Assembly (NCBI RefSeq): GCF_009496005.1 | Contig: NZ_WIBF01000006.1 | Coordinates: 161,390-225,389, forward strand | DNA: 64,000 nucleotides | Source: Tritonibacter litoralis | Lineage (GTDB): Bacteria > Pseudomonadota > Alphaproteobacteria > Rhodobacterales > Rhodobacteraceae | Reading direction: 5' to 3' | Shown here: piece by piece, positions 23,538-32,469 of the stretch | How the letters are laid out: every line of letters starts with the position of its first letter | How positions within the stretch are numbered: position 1 is the first letter of the stretch | Program-made: the position numbers and the translations under genes | The notes under the pieces: model-generated | Database searches by the model: none | The model's input: only the letters and a program-made list of their open reading frames with translations | Told to the model about the DNA's origin: nothing

Positions 23538-24117
23538 TTCTGAATGAAGCGCAGGCAAGCCATTGTTTTAAATATATTTATTGCGCTACTTTTAATCCTA
23601 CCATCCCAGCCATTTTCAAGTTTCGTCGTCTTGCTTGAAGTTGGATTTATCCAGCTTGAAGTCGCATTTCGTCCAACCAAAACTTGAACTTCGCACATCC
23701 TGGGCATTGGAACACGGTCGCTAACGCAAAAGCTGCTCGGTGAACAAAAACGCTTTTGAGGCGTGAATACCATATGCTTCGGTTTTATGGTCTCGAAGTA
23801 CTGCCTGGTTATGCGGCGGCCACCCTCCCCACGCCCGGTGCAAATTGACCTCGGTCACCGCCCGTTCAGAAGCGGTTATAGTGATCAAGATGCTGCGGCG
23901 ATTTCAAATCATGCGCTGTTTCCCGTTGACAGCTGGGAGCGTGAGACTGGCTTTGTCGACAGCTCCCGCGAAGAAATGGAAGCAATCCTTAGCGGCTCTC
24001 AACCGGCGGTGAAGGCACGAATCGACGCCACAGAAGAGGCCACCCAATGGCCTTCTGGAACCGCGATCTGCTGAACCTCTGGAGTAAAGGGCGCTTGTGT
24101 CGGCTAGGACTACGACC

Positions 24118-24237
24118 GCTGGCCGCCTGTCCCGTTGTAAATCTGTCGACCACAGTGACATCATGGCCCCGTGTCAGCAGGGCAAGCGCCGCACCAACTC
24201 CGGCCATTCCCGCCCCCAGAACAAGGAACTCAGCCAT
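24118..24237 (-). pseudogene. truncated FAD-dependent oxidoreductase (N-terminal piece)
   Basis: The first 40 codons encode a perfect dinucleotide-binding start (FLVLGAGMAGVGAALALLTRG, then DVTVVDR) of a DadA-type oxidoreductase. After about residue 40 the frame runs into unrelated sequence (RSPSRHKRP...) and stops at 23989. About 350 residues of such an enzyme are missing. It is the last gene of the peptide operon, seven bases after RidA, so the break most likely marks where the foreign island meets the host chromosome. The rest of the gene may lie beyond the left edge of the window or be lost. Confidence 0.78.
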
Positions 24238-24243
24238 GGGGGT

Positions 24244-24576
24244 TTACTCTTCCGCAATCACGGTGATTTCGACTTTGGCGTCGATGACAAGCGAACACAC
24301 CACGGTCGTGCGCACCGGATAAGGCTCTGGAAAGGCTTCCGCATAGACCTTGTTGAAATCGGCAAAATCCGCCGGGTCGGTCAGATAGCAGGCGCAGGAC
24401 ACGACATTGGACAGATCCATACCCTCTTTGGCCAACGTCGCCTTGATGTTGTTCAGAGTGTTTTCCGATTGCGCGGTGATGCCTTCCGGGATTCTGCCAT
24501 CGGCGTCAAAGCCCAGCTCGCCGGACAGATAAAGCGTGGTGCCAACGCGGCGGGTCTTGGACAGGGGGATGTTCAT
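24244..24576 (-). CDS. RidA/YjgF family protein
   Basis: A 110-residue protein of the RidA family, which hydrolyses reactive enamine and imine intermediates released by PLP enzymes or amino-acid oxidases. LYLSGELGFDADGRIPEG, TLNNIKATLAKEG and the segment PEPYPVRTTVVCS with the conserved Arg identify it. AAGGATC precedes the ATG. It sits between an amidase and a DadA-like oxidase fragment, so it probably deals with imines from that oxidase. Confidence 0.9.
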   Translation of the reverse strand: MNIPLSKTRRVGTTLYLSGELGFDADGRIPEGITAQSENTLNNIKATLAKEGMDLSNVVSCACYLTDPADFADFNKVYAEAFPEPYPVRTTVVCSLVIDAKVEITVIAEE

Positions 24577-24588
24577 GTTGTTGATCCT

Positions 24589-26085
24589 TTAGTTGAAAGT
24601 CAGAAATTCATCGGCATCGCTGAGGTTCGGCGCGGCTTTCAGCGCTGCCAAATCCGGCGGCGGGACACGCAGATCACTACCAGCAATGATCGCTTCGATT
24701 TCAGCTGCAACCGCCAGCACACCCAGATCGTCATGGCGTTTGCCAACGATCTGAAGCCCGAAGGGCATGCCATTGGCATCCAGACCGCAGGGAATGGTAA
24801 TCGAGGGATGCCCCGCGATGGTTGAGGCGTAGGCCATAGCCAGCCAGTGATAATAGCTCTGCGTGGCAACCCCGTCGATTTCGGTCGGGTAAAGCTCACG
24901 CCAGGGGCGCGGGCTGATGGTCACGGTCGGCGAGATGACAAAATCATGCGTCTCAAAAAACGCCTGCCAGTCCCAATAGTACCGACCCTGGGCAAAGATC
25001 GCCTGAGCAACATCCTCGGCCGAGTACCGGCGCCCCTCTTCGACATTGTCGGCGACATTGGGGCCAACAAACGCACGCTGTTCATCATACAGCTTGGCGT
25101 GAATGCCAAGGAACTGCACCGCGCGCAGCACCGCAAAGATCCGGTCTGCGTCAACACATTTTGGCGCAGTCTCTTCAACCTGACCGAAGACCGGCGTTAG
25201 CTGGGGCAGGACTTTACGGAAATGGTCGCGGATCAGGTTTTCCGCCGGAGCAAATCCATAATCCTCGGTCACCGCGATTTTCAAGGACGACAGATCCCGG
25301 CGCGGCAGGTTGGCAAAAGCGCTGCCCTCCCAGGGTGTTTGCCCGTCAATCACCACAGTGCAGGGGTCATTGCGGTCAGCCCGCGCCAGAACCGACAGCA
25401 TCAGCCCCGCATCCGCCACGCTGCGCGCCATCGGGCCGGAGGTGGGCATCGGGATCAGGCCCGCGGCGCGGGTGTTTCCAGGCACCACACCGGGGCTTGG
25501 ACGATAGCCCACTATCCCGCAATAGGCTGCCGGGTTGCGCAGGGAGCCACCCGTATCTGACCCGGTGGCCAGCGGAGCATAGCCACAGGCCAGCGCCACC
25601 GCAGATCCCCCGGAAGATCCGGCACAGGTACGGGACAGATCATAGGGGTTCGCTGTCACCCCATAAACACGGTTGCGGGTATTTCCACCCGCGCTCCATT
25701 CCGGATTATTGGCCTTGCCCAAAGGCAGGCCGCCCTGCCCACGCATCGCCGCCACAATTGCATCATCTCCCTGGGCGATATTGTCCTTGAAGGCTTCAGA
25801 GCCAAAGGTTGTGGGCAGGCCTTTGACATCAATCATATCCTTGACCGCAAAGGGCAGGCCCTGCAGCGCCCCCAGAGGCTCACCCGCCATCACGGCTGCT
25901 TCGGCGGCCCTGGCCCCGTCCATCATCGCCTGATCATCACGCGCCACAATGGCGTTCACGGCATGATCCAACGCATCCACACGGGCCAGACAGGCCTCTG
26001 CCAGTTCTACCGGTGACAGGGCTTTGCGATCAATCAGACGGCGCGCTTCAATCGCGCCAAGGTCAGCAGGGTCTGTCGCCGTCAT
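24589..26085 (-). CDS. amidase signature family hydrolase
   Basis: A 498-residue amidase. The Ser-cisSer-Lys triad is visible: Lys in FAVKDMIDVKG, and the two serines in the amidase signature AGSSGGSAVALACG and in GSDTGGSLRNPAAYCG. The enzyme would hydrolyse an amide to acid and ammonia. There is no signal peptide, so it is cytoplasmic. AAGGAGA precedes the ATG. It lies in the peptide-uptake operon after the TauE-like permease and 12 bases before RidA. Substrate cannot be read from sequence. Confidence 0.9.
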   Translation of the reverse strand: MTATDPADLGAIEARRLIDRKALSPVELAEACLARVDALDHAVNAIVARDDQAMMDGARAAEAAVMAGEPLGALQGLPFAVKDMIDVKGLPTTFGSEAFKDNIAQGDDAIVAAMRGQGGLPLGKANNPEWSAGGNTRNRVYGVTANPYDLSRTCAGSSGGSAVALACGYAPLATGSDTGGSLRNPAAYCGIVGYRPSPGVVPGNTRAAGLIPMPTSGPMARSVADAGLMLSVLARADRNDPCTVVIDGQTPWEGSAFANLPRRDLSSLKIAVTEDYGFAPAENLIRDHFRKVLPQLTPVFGQVEETAPKCVDADRIFAVLRAVQFLGIHAKLYDEQRAFVGPNVADNVEEGRRYSAEDVAQAIFAQGRYYWDWQAFFETHDFVISPTVTISPRPWRELYPTEIDGVATQSYYHWLAMAYASTIAGHPSITIPCGLDANGMPFGLQIVGKRHDDLGVLAVAAEIEAIIAGSDLRVPPPDLAALKAAPNLSDADEFLTFN

Positions 26086-26111
26086 GGCAGTCTCCTTCTT
26101 TTATCGGGCCC

Positions 26112-26924
26112 TCAGCCCATCAGCGCCTTGCGCAGCATATTGCCGGTCAAAAGCAAGATCGTACAGGCAAACACCAACCTGAGCCGAGCCGGGCTGAGGC
26201 TATGCGCCAGTCGCACCCCCAAGGGTACGGTGAACATGGTCGACAGCACGATCAGAACCACGGTGGGCAGGTTGACGTAACCCAGGGTCAAAGGTGGCTT
26301 CCCCTCCACATTCCAGCCCGTCAGCATGAATGTGACAAAGGCCGGAACCGAGATCAGCACACCGAATCCCGGCGATGTTCCCACCGCCCGATGAGGCGCC
26401 ACATTATAGGCGGTCAGCAACGGCACTGTGAACGAGCCGCCGCCGATGCCCATCAGCGCCGATAGAAATCCGATTGTACCGCCATATGCTGCCCCCAAAG
26501 GGCGCGGCGGCAGGTGGTCGGCAATTCGCCAGTGTTTCTTTCCCAATAGCATATAGAGACCCAGACAGGCTCCGATTATGCCAAAGACCAGCTGTAGCTC
26601 TTGAGATCTGAGCGCCGTGGCCGCCAGCACTCCGGCAATGGACCCCAGAGCAATAAAGGGTCCCCAGCTTCTGATCAGTTCAAGGCTGACCGCTCCGCGT
26701 TTGGCATGGGAGGACACCGAGCGCAGCGAGGTGAAGATAATGGTTCCGGTCGAGGTTGCCACACAGATCTGCATCAGCTGATCCGGATGATAGCCAAGCG
26801 CGTGATAGGCGTAGAAGAAAGCCGGCACCAGCACCACTCCACCGCCCACACCCAGCATGCCAGAGATAATCCCCGCAACCAGACCGGCCCCCACCATCAT
26901 GGCAAGCAATGTCACATATTCCAT
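26112..26924 (-). CDS. TauE/SafE family permease
   Basis: A 270-residue integral membrane protein with about eight helices in two similar halves. The family repeats are seen as GIISGMLGVGGGVVLVPAFF near the start and GFLSALMGIGGGSFTVPLL near the middle. Members export sulfite, sulfoacetate or other small anions. I chose ATG 26924 because the longer frame only adds a polar tail overlapping the M20 gene. Its place between a peptidase and an amidase hints at export of a product of peptide breakdown, possibly a sulfur oxyanion. Confidence 0.88.
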   Translation of the reverse strand: MEYVTLLAMMVGAGLVAGIISGMLGVGGGVVLVPAFFYAYHALGYHPDQLMQICVATSTGTIIFTSLRSVSSHAKRGAVSLELIRSWGPFIALGSIAGVLAATALRSQELQLVFGIIGACLGLYMLLGKKHWRIADHLPPRPLGAAYGGTIGFLSALMGIGGGSFTVPLLTAYNVAPHRAVGTSPGFGVLISVPAFVTFMLTGWNVEGKPPLTLGYVNLPTVVLIVLSTMFTVPLGVRLAHSLSPARLRLVFACTILLLTGNMLRKALMG

Positions 26925-26934
26925 CGGCTGTGCC

Positions 26935-28320
26935 TTATTCGCAGGGGAGCCCGTGTTCCGCCAGATCGGCAAAAAGGCCGGTCATGACCAGAAGCGCCTG
27001 CCGGGACAGGGATTTGAGGACGTGCTCGTTTGGCGCATGTTGCGAACACCCGGCGTAGGAGTGCGGCACCCAGATGGTGGGCAGGCCCAAAACTTCGGCA
27101 AAACAGTCATTCGGAAGCGAGCCGCCCAGGTTCGGCAACAGATGCGGAGCCGCCCCCAGAGTCTGTTCCACCGAGTGCGCTGCAAATTGCACCATCGGGT
27201 GATCGGGATCCAGCCGGGTGGCCGGGAAAGCGTGTCCTGACGCCTCGATCGCGACCTGTTCGAACCCATGGGCATCCAGATGCCGCCGCAGGGCGGGCAG
27301 GATTTCCTTGGTGTCCGTGCCGACAACAAAACGCAGCTGGCAGGTGGCCCGCGCGGATCCGGCAATCGCATTGACAGGCGCTTCCGGCACCCCCGACGTC
27401 ATCGCCAGAACCGCAAAACTGTTCCAGCCAAAAACCCGCTCGGCCGGGCTCAGCCCGTCTTCGCCCCAGTCGGCGTCCAATGCGATCCCGGTCTCATGGG
27501 GTGGAAGCGCGGCCAGCACCTCGCGCACCCTTGCGGTCAGACTGGTGGGGCGCCACTCCGGGATCTTGATCTGCCCGCGTGCATCGGTGATGCAGGCCAG
27601 CGCATGTGCCAGGATGATCGCCGGATCGGCCAGAAGCCCGCCGAAATTGCCCGAATGGTTGCCGCCTTCACGCAGATCGAGACGAAGATCAAACCCAATG
27701 CCCCCCCGAGATCCGGTGAAGATTGTTGGCAGATCCGGCCGCAGCCGCGGCCCGTCCGACGCAATAAAGACATCCGCCGCCAGGAGTTCTTTGTTCTGTG
27801 CGCAAAACGCCTTGAGCCCCGGAGAGCCGGTCTCTTCGCCCATCTCGATCAGGACTTTGGCATTGAACCCCAGCTTGCCCTGCGCCGCAATCACAGCAGC
27901 CATGCTGCGCAGGTTGATCAGATGCTGCACCTTATTGTCGGCACTTCCCCGCCCATAAAGGCGATCACCGTCCTCGATCAACACAAATGGGTCCAGCCCG
28001 TCGCGCCACTGCCCTTCCTGGGCGCGCACCACATCACCGTGACCATAGGTCAGCACCGTGGGCAGATCCGGATCTTCGGTCCGTTCGGCGGTCAGAATCG
28101 GCGGCCCACCCTCTGTGGGATTGTCGTGGATCTGACAGGAGAACCCCAGGCCCATCAGCAAAGGTTCCATTGCCTCCTTCAGATAGGCGATCAGATGCGG
28201 CGCACCACGGGGGTCCTGACTTTCGGTAGGACGCGCCACCAGCGCAGCCAGCTCCTGCTGAAAATGCCCGTCATCAAAATACTGCGCCACATGGGCAAAC
28301 GCGGTGTCGCGAAGAGTCAT
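26935..28320 (-). CDS. M20 family metallopeptidase
   Basis: A 461-residue di-zinc peptidase or amidohydrolase. Metal ligands can be placed: TYGHGDVV (His, Asp), GRGSADNK (bridging Asp), EMGEETGS (Glu-Glu), and a C-terminal His in CSQHAPNEH. The dimerisation domain inserts near residues 200-320. I prefer ATG 28320, preceded by GAGG, over an ATG twelve bases upstream that overlaps the gamma-glutamyltransferase stop. Cytoplasmic, with no signal peptide. It probably cleaves dipeptides delivered by the ABC transporter in the same operon. Confidence 0.9.
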   Translation of the reverse strand: MTLRDTAFAHVAQYFDDGHFQQELAALVARPTESQDPRGAPHLIAYLKEAMEPLLMGLGFSCQIHDNPTEGGPPILTAERTEDPDLPTVLTYGHGDVVRAQEGQWRDGLDPFVLIEDGDRLYGRGSADNKVQHLINLRSMAAVIAAQGKLGFNAKVLIEMGEETGSPGLKAFCAQNKELLAADVFIASDGPRLRPDLPTIFTGSRGGIGFDLRLDLREGGNHSGNFGGLLADPAIILAHALACITDARGQIKIPEWRPTSLTARVREVLAALPPHETGIALDADWGEDGLSPAERVFGWNSFAVLAMTSGVPEAPVNAIAGSARATCQLRFVVGTDTKEILPALRRHLDAHGFEQVAIEASGHAFPATRLDPDHPMVQFAAHSVEQTLGAAPHLLPNLGGSLPNDCFAEVLGLPTIWVPHSYAGCSQHAPNEHVLKSLSRQALLVMTGLFADLAEHGLPCE

Positions 28321-28328
28321 TCCTGTCC

Positions 28329-29909
28329 TCATTTATTTGGCACTTCCGCCACTCCATCCCCCCAGGGAGAGAAGGTCTCGGTGGTGCCGGAATTGATCTC
28401 ACCCTCGCGCATCACCCCGGCAGGGCAGGCAAAGGCAAAGGGGAACGGCAGGCGCTGTGCAGTTGCCAGCGGGAACACCTCACCCAGGGCTTCGGTAACG
28501 GGACCGATCAAACGCGCATCCGCGACCACAAGATCGCCCCCCGATGCATCCAGACGCGGGGCTTCGATTGCCTCCTGCATGGTCATACCCTGCTCCATCA
28601 GATAGGCTGCGATTTGTGAGACCGCTGGCATGATCTTACGCCCGCCACTTGCACCCAGGGCAAAGCGGCGCGTGCCCGTTTCACCCACCACAGGACAGAC
28701 GTTCATCAGACAGGCCTTGCCCGCTGCGAGCGTGTTCGGCTTGCCCGGTTCCGGGTCAAACCACATGATCCCGTTGTTCATCAGCAGACCGGTTGAGGGT
28801 GAGACCACTTTGGCGCCAAAGATCGACAGCAGGGTCTGGGTCATCGACACCATGTTCCCCGCTCGGTCTACGATGGAGAAATGCGTGGTACAGCCTGGTG
28901 TTTTGGCGCTTTCATGGTCGCCCATCGTGGCCAGTCGTGTCGCATAGGCATCGCGCAAACCGCTGGCACGCCCTACAAAAGCCGCGGGCGTTGCCGCATC
29001 TTCGGAGGCATATCCAGTCTGCCACTGTGCCACCGCATCCGACAATGTCGGACCTGCAGTCAGTCCAGGCACCGCAAAGATCGTGCCCCCCCGGAACGGA
29101 ACCTGCAACGGATCGGCCCAGATCGGCGCATAGCTGGCCAAGTCCCCAGCCGTCAGGAACCCGCCTTTTTCGGTCACATCCCTGACCAGCGCCTGCGCCA
29201 GATCCCCGGTGTAAAAATCCTGCGCTCCGGCATCTGCCAGATGGGTCAAGGTGGCCGCCATCTTCGATTGGTCCAGCCGCTGGTTGGCCTGCGCCGTCCA
29301 ACCGGAGCCTTTGGGCCACTGACCATCGTCAAGGAACAAATCCGCCGCGTCCGGATCGCGGGCCAGATCCCGCGCTGACGCGGCAATTATCAGCGCCGCA
29401 TACCAATCCACATGCATCCCGGCCTGCGCATGTTCAATTGCAGGGGCCAGCAGCTCTGACCATGGCATCCGGCCAAACCGGCTATGGGCGGCCGCAATCC
29501 CGGCCACCGTCCCCGGTACGGCAATCGAACTCGCCCCGGTAATGTTGCGATCCTCGACCACGGCCTCCCAGGGGAAAAGATCGGACGCCTTGCCCGCACC
29601 AGAGAGTGGAAAATGCCCCGGATCAAGCGACGCTGAAGATCGCATTCCATAGGTCAACGCATGGGCACGGTTTTCATCGGCGCGCCAAAGCATCATGGCC
29701 CCACCACCGGCGGGGCCAGACATCCAGGGTTCCAGAACGCCCATGGCAAAGCTCACGGCGACTGCGGCATCCACCGCATCACCACCTGCCGCCAGAACCT
29801 CGGCCCCGGCCTTGGCCGCCAGCACATGCTGCGCGGCCACAACCCCGCCCGAGGTGGCAGTCACGCCCGGTTTGCGCGTCACCTGTGACGGGGCGAACGA
29901 ACCGCTCAT
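28329..29909 (-). CDS. gamma-glutamyltransferase family protein
   Basis: A 526-residue Ntn-hydrolase proenzyme. TTHFSIVDRAGNMVSMTQTL marks the self-cleavage site and catalytic Thr (about residue 341), which would split it into a large and a small subunit. GGDAVDAAVAVSFAMGVLEP at the N-terminus and GASGGRKIMPAVSQ are family hallmarks. No signal peptide is seen, unlike periplasmic E. coli Ggt, so it probably acts in the cytoplasm on imported gamma-glutamyl compounds such as glutathione. Its ATG overlaps the ABC ATPase stop. Confidence 0.92.
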   Translation of the reverse strand: MSGSFAPSQVTRKPGVTATSGGVVAAQHVLAAKAGAEVLAAGGDAVDAAVAVSFAMGVLEPWMSGPAGGGAMMLWRADENRAHALTYGMRSSASLDPGHFPLSGAGKASDLFPWEAVVEDRNITGASSIAVPGTVAGIAAAHSRFGRMPWSELLAPAIEHAQAGMHVDWYAALIIAASARDLARDPDAADLFLDDGQWPKGSGWTAQANQRLDQSKMAATLTHLADAGAQDFYTGDLAQALVRDVTEKGGFLTAGDLASYAPIWADPLQVPFRGGTIFAVPGLTAGPTLSDAVAQWQTGYASEDAATPAAFVGRASGLRDAYATRLATMGDHESAKTPGCTTHFSIVDRAGNMVSMTQTLLSIFGAKVVSPSTGLLMNNGIMWFDPEPGKPNTLAAGKACLMNVCPVVGETGTRRFALGASGGRKIMPAVSQIAAYLMEQGMTMQEAIEAPRLDASGGDLVVADARLIGPVTEALGEVFPLATAQRLPFPFAFACPAGVMREGEINSGTTETFSPWGDGVAEVPNK

Positions 29910-31543
29910 ACCGTCACCGGCGGCAGTTTGGAGACATCAGGAACCTCCCAGCCCTTGCCGGGCTGCGCATCCAGAAGCATCCGTGTATAGGCATGGGACG
30001 GCGCACCAAAGACCTGATCAACCGTCCCACGTTCGACGATTTCGCCCTTTTGCATCACAATCAGATTGTCGCAGACCTGTGCCGCCACCCGCAGGTCATG
30101 GGTGATAAACAGAACAGTCAGCCCCATCCGGTCGCGGATCTCGTTCAGGAGCTTCAGAACCTCCTTTTGCACCGACACATCCAGGGCCGATACGGCCTCA
30201 TCCGCGATCAGCACCTTCGGTTCAACCATCAGCGCGCGTGCAATACAGATCCGTTGCCGCTGCCCGCCCGAGAACTGGTTGGGGTAACGGTTGAGCGCAT
30301 CGGGATCCAGCCGCACAATCCGCATCAACTCGCGTGCTTTCTCCATCGCATCGGCGCGGTTTGCACCAAAATTCACCGGCCCTTCGACCAGCTGGTCCCC
30401 AATGGTGCGGCGCGGGTTTAGTGACCCGTAAGGGTCCTGAAACACGATCTGGATCATCTTGCGATAGGGATGCAGCCCCTTGCGCGAATAGCCTGCAATG
30501 TTCTTGCCCTCGACCCAGACCGAACCATCATCGGGATCTTCCAGACGGATCAGACATTTGACCAGCGTCGACTTACCCGAGCCGCTTTCGCCCACAATCC
30601 CCAGCGTTTCACCCGGGCGGACTTTGAAATTGATGTCCTTACAGGCATGCACGTCACGCGCCTTTTTGAACATGGATCCGGGGATGTGATAGGTCTTGTT
30701 CAACCCCTCAACCTTCAGCATCGCCTCTCCATCCCCCAGATCCCGCTGATCACGGGTCCGACGCGGCACTGCGTCAATCAACAGCCGGGTATAGGGATGG
30801 CGCGGACGGTTCAGGACCTCTTCGGCTGTGCCCTCTTCGACAATCTGACCGTGCTGCATGACCACAACCCGGTCGGCAATCTCGGCCACTACGTCAAAGT
30901 CATGGGTTACAAACATAATGCCTGCGTCGTGTTTCTCGCGCAGTTCCTTGAACAGATGCAGTATTTGCGCCTGGGTCGACAGATCCAGCGCCGTGGTCGG
31001 CTCATCCGCGATCAACAGCTTGGGGTCCAGCGCCAGCGCCATAGCGATCACGATCCGCTGACGCTGCCCGCCCGACAGCTGATGGGGATAGCTGGAATAG
31101 ATCCGTGCCGGTTCCGGCAGATGCACCTCTTCCAACAGTGTCATGGTGCGCGCCTTGCGCTCCGCCTTGGGCAGGCTTGTATGCTCCTGAAACATCTCCT
31201 CGATCTGATCGCCGACGGTATAGCAGGGGTTCAGCGCTGACATCGGTTCCTGGAACACCATGGCCATTTGCGATCCGCGCATCTTGGCATGTTCATCGGC
31301 CCCAACCTTCAACAGGTCTTTGCCGTCAAACACCACCTCACCGGTCGATGGCGTCAGCGCCTTGGGCAAGAGCCCCATAGTCGTGAAAGAGGTGATCGAC
31401 TTGCCCGAACCGGACTCGCCCACGATGCAGACGATTTCCTTTGGCGCGATGGTCAGCGACAGATCCTGCACCGCAAAAGGACGGTCGCCCCCTTTGGGCA
31501 GGTCCACGGTCAGGTTGAGAATAGAGAGAATTGGGGTGCTCAT
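29906..31543 (-). CDS. peptide ABC transporter, fused double ATPase
   Basis: A 545-residue protein with two ABC domains in one chain (DppD-DppF fusion, as in GsiA/YejF). Both halves have a Walker A (GESGSGKS) and ABC signatures LSGGQRQRI and FSGGQRQRI, plus Walker B (LLIADEPT, VLIADEAV). The C-terminal tails typical of oligopeptide importers (HPYTRLLIDAVP and HAYTRMLLDAQPG) are present. It powers uptake through the two permeases. The ATG overlaps the permease stop as TGATG. Confidence 0.95.
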   Translation of the reverse strand: MSTPILSILNLTVDLPKGGDRPFAVQDLSLTIAPKEIVCIVGESGSGKSITSFTTMGLLPKALTPSTGEVVFDGKDLLKVGADEHAKMRGSQMAMVFQEPMSALNPCYTVGDQIEEMFQEHTSLPKAERKARTMTLLEEVHLPEPARIYSSYPHQLSGGQRQRIVIAMALALDPKLLIADEPTTALDLSTQAQILHLFKELREKHDAGIMFVTHDFDVVAEIADRVVVMQHGQIVEEGTAEEVLNRPRHPYTRLLIDAVPRRTRDQRDLGDGEAMLKVEGLNKTYHIPGSMFKKARDVHACKDINFKVRPGETLGIVGESGSGKSTLVKCLIRLEDPDDGSVWVEGKNIAGYSRKGLHPYRKMIQIVFQDPYGSLNPRRTIGDQLVEGPVNFGANRADAMEKARELMRIVRLDPDALNRYPNQFSGGQRQRICIARALMVEPKVLIADEAVSALDVSVQKEVLKLLNEIRDRMGLTVLFITHDLRVAAQVCDNLIVMQKGEIVERGTVDQVFGAPSHAYTRMLLDAQPGKGWEVPDVSKLPPVTV

Positions 31544-32457
31544 CAGTTACGACCCTCCGGTGCGGTGACATCGCGGATACCGTCCCCCATCATGTTGATC
31601 GCCAGAACCAACAGGAACAAGGCAATGCCGGGAATGGTGATCATCCAGGGTTCAAATAACAGCATTTCTTTCCCTTCCGAGATCATCAGACCCCAGCTTG
31701 GCGTCGGAGGCTGCACCCCCAGACCCAGAAAGCTCAGCGCGGCTTCAAGGATAATTGCATGGGCCATCTCAAGTGTGAAAATCACGATCAGATGGTTCAT
31801 GACGTTGGGCAGGATGTCCTTGATCAGAATACGCGGCAGGGAAGCACCCAGAACTTCGGCTGCGGCCACATATTCCTGCTTGCGCACCTGCATGGTGGCA
31901 GATCGCAGAACCACCGCAAAACGATCCCACAGCAACAATCCCAGAACCGAGACCACAACCATCAGCGACCCGCCAAACAGGGCCACGACAGCCAGCGCCA
32001 CCAGAACCACCGGCATCGCCAGACGCACGTTGATCAGGAAGGTAACAACCGTATCAACACGGCCACCGAAGTATCCCGCCATAATCCCCATGGTGGAGCC
32101 AATGAGGCCCGAAATCACCGCTGCCAGCAGGCCAATCATCAACGAGATCCGAGCGCCATAGGCCAGCCGCGCCCAGTAATCACGCCCCAATGCATCAGTG
32201 CCCAAGACGTGGTTTTCGTCCCCCCCCATAAAGACCGGAGGTTTCATCCGCGCCAGAAGGCTTTGTTTGAACGGGTCGTGTTCGGTCAGAAACGGTGCAA
32301 ACACCGCGATAAAGACAATCGCCAGGATCACAGCGGATCCAAACAGCAGCCCTTTGTGGCGCAGTGCGCGCCGGACCATCGCCTGCCGCGGCGTCAGGGG
32401 TTTGCTCTGGTCTGTTGCGGTCACAACCGGCTCCAGTTCAGTCGTTGTATCAGTCAT
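31543..32457 (-). CDS. peptide ABC transporter permease, DppC type
   Basis: A 304-residue inner-membrane permease. The N-terminal segment with one helix and FLTEHDPFKQSLLARMKPP, followed by GTDALGRDYWARLAYGAR, is typical of DppC/OppC proteins. The EAA loop reads EYVAAAEVLGASLPRILIKD. Five to six helices are present. It lies 12 bases after the DppB gene. Confidence 0.93.
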   Translation of the reverse strand: MTDTTTELEPVVTATDQSKPLTPRQAMVRRALRHKGLLFGSAVILAIVFIAVFAPFLTEHDPFKQSLLARMKPPVFMGGDENHVLGTDALGRDYWARLAYGARISLMIGLLAAVISGLIGSTMGIMAGYFGGRVDTVVTFLINVRLAMPVVLVALAVVALFGGSLMVVVSVLGLLLWDRFAVVLRSATMQVRKQEYVAAAEVLGASLPRILIKDILPNVMNHLIVIFTLEMAHAIILEAALSFLGLGVQPPTPSWGLMISEGKEMLLFEPWMITIPGIALFLLVLAINMMGDGIRDVTAPEGRN

Positions 32458-32469
32458 TGGTCAATCCCC

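Larger units (their letters stand above)
23129..24117. other. gene-poor junction region with remnants
   Basis: Nearly 1 kb without a convincing gene between the ParA start and a truncated oxidoreductase. It is A/T-rich on the left, with three tandem 12-bp repeats (23502-23537), and more GC-rich from about 23800. A + strand frame at 23763-24074 could be read as a protein (WERETGFVDSSREEMEAILS) but has no recognisable family and no good ribosome site; it may be a fragment of a lost gene. No tRNA or integrase is visible. Confidence 0.55.

Noticed and set aside
23468..23773. Minus-strand frame of 101 codons as a gene
   Set aside because: Composition is not protein-like outside a repeat-derived LRDLLREMLRD stretch, and there is no ribosome site.
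23763..24074. + strand frame of 103 codons as a gene
   Set aside because: No recognisable family and no good ribosome site; it overlaps the junction debris and is kept only as a possible remnant.
27268..28605. Long + strand open frame of 445 codons
   Set aside because: It is antisense to the M20 and gamma-glutamyltransferase genes, which are well supported.
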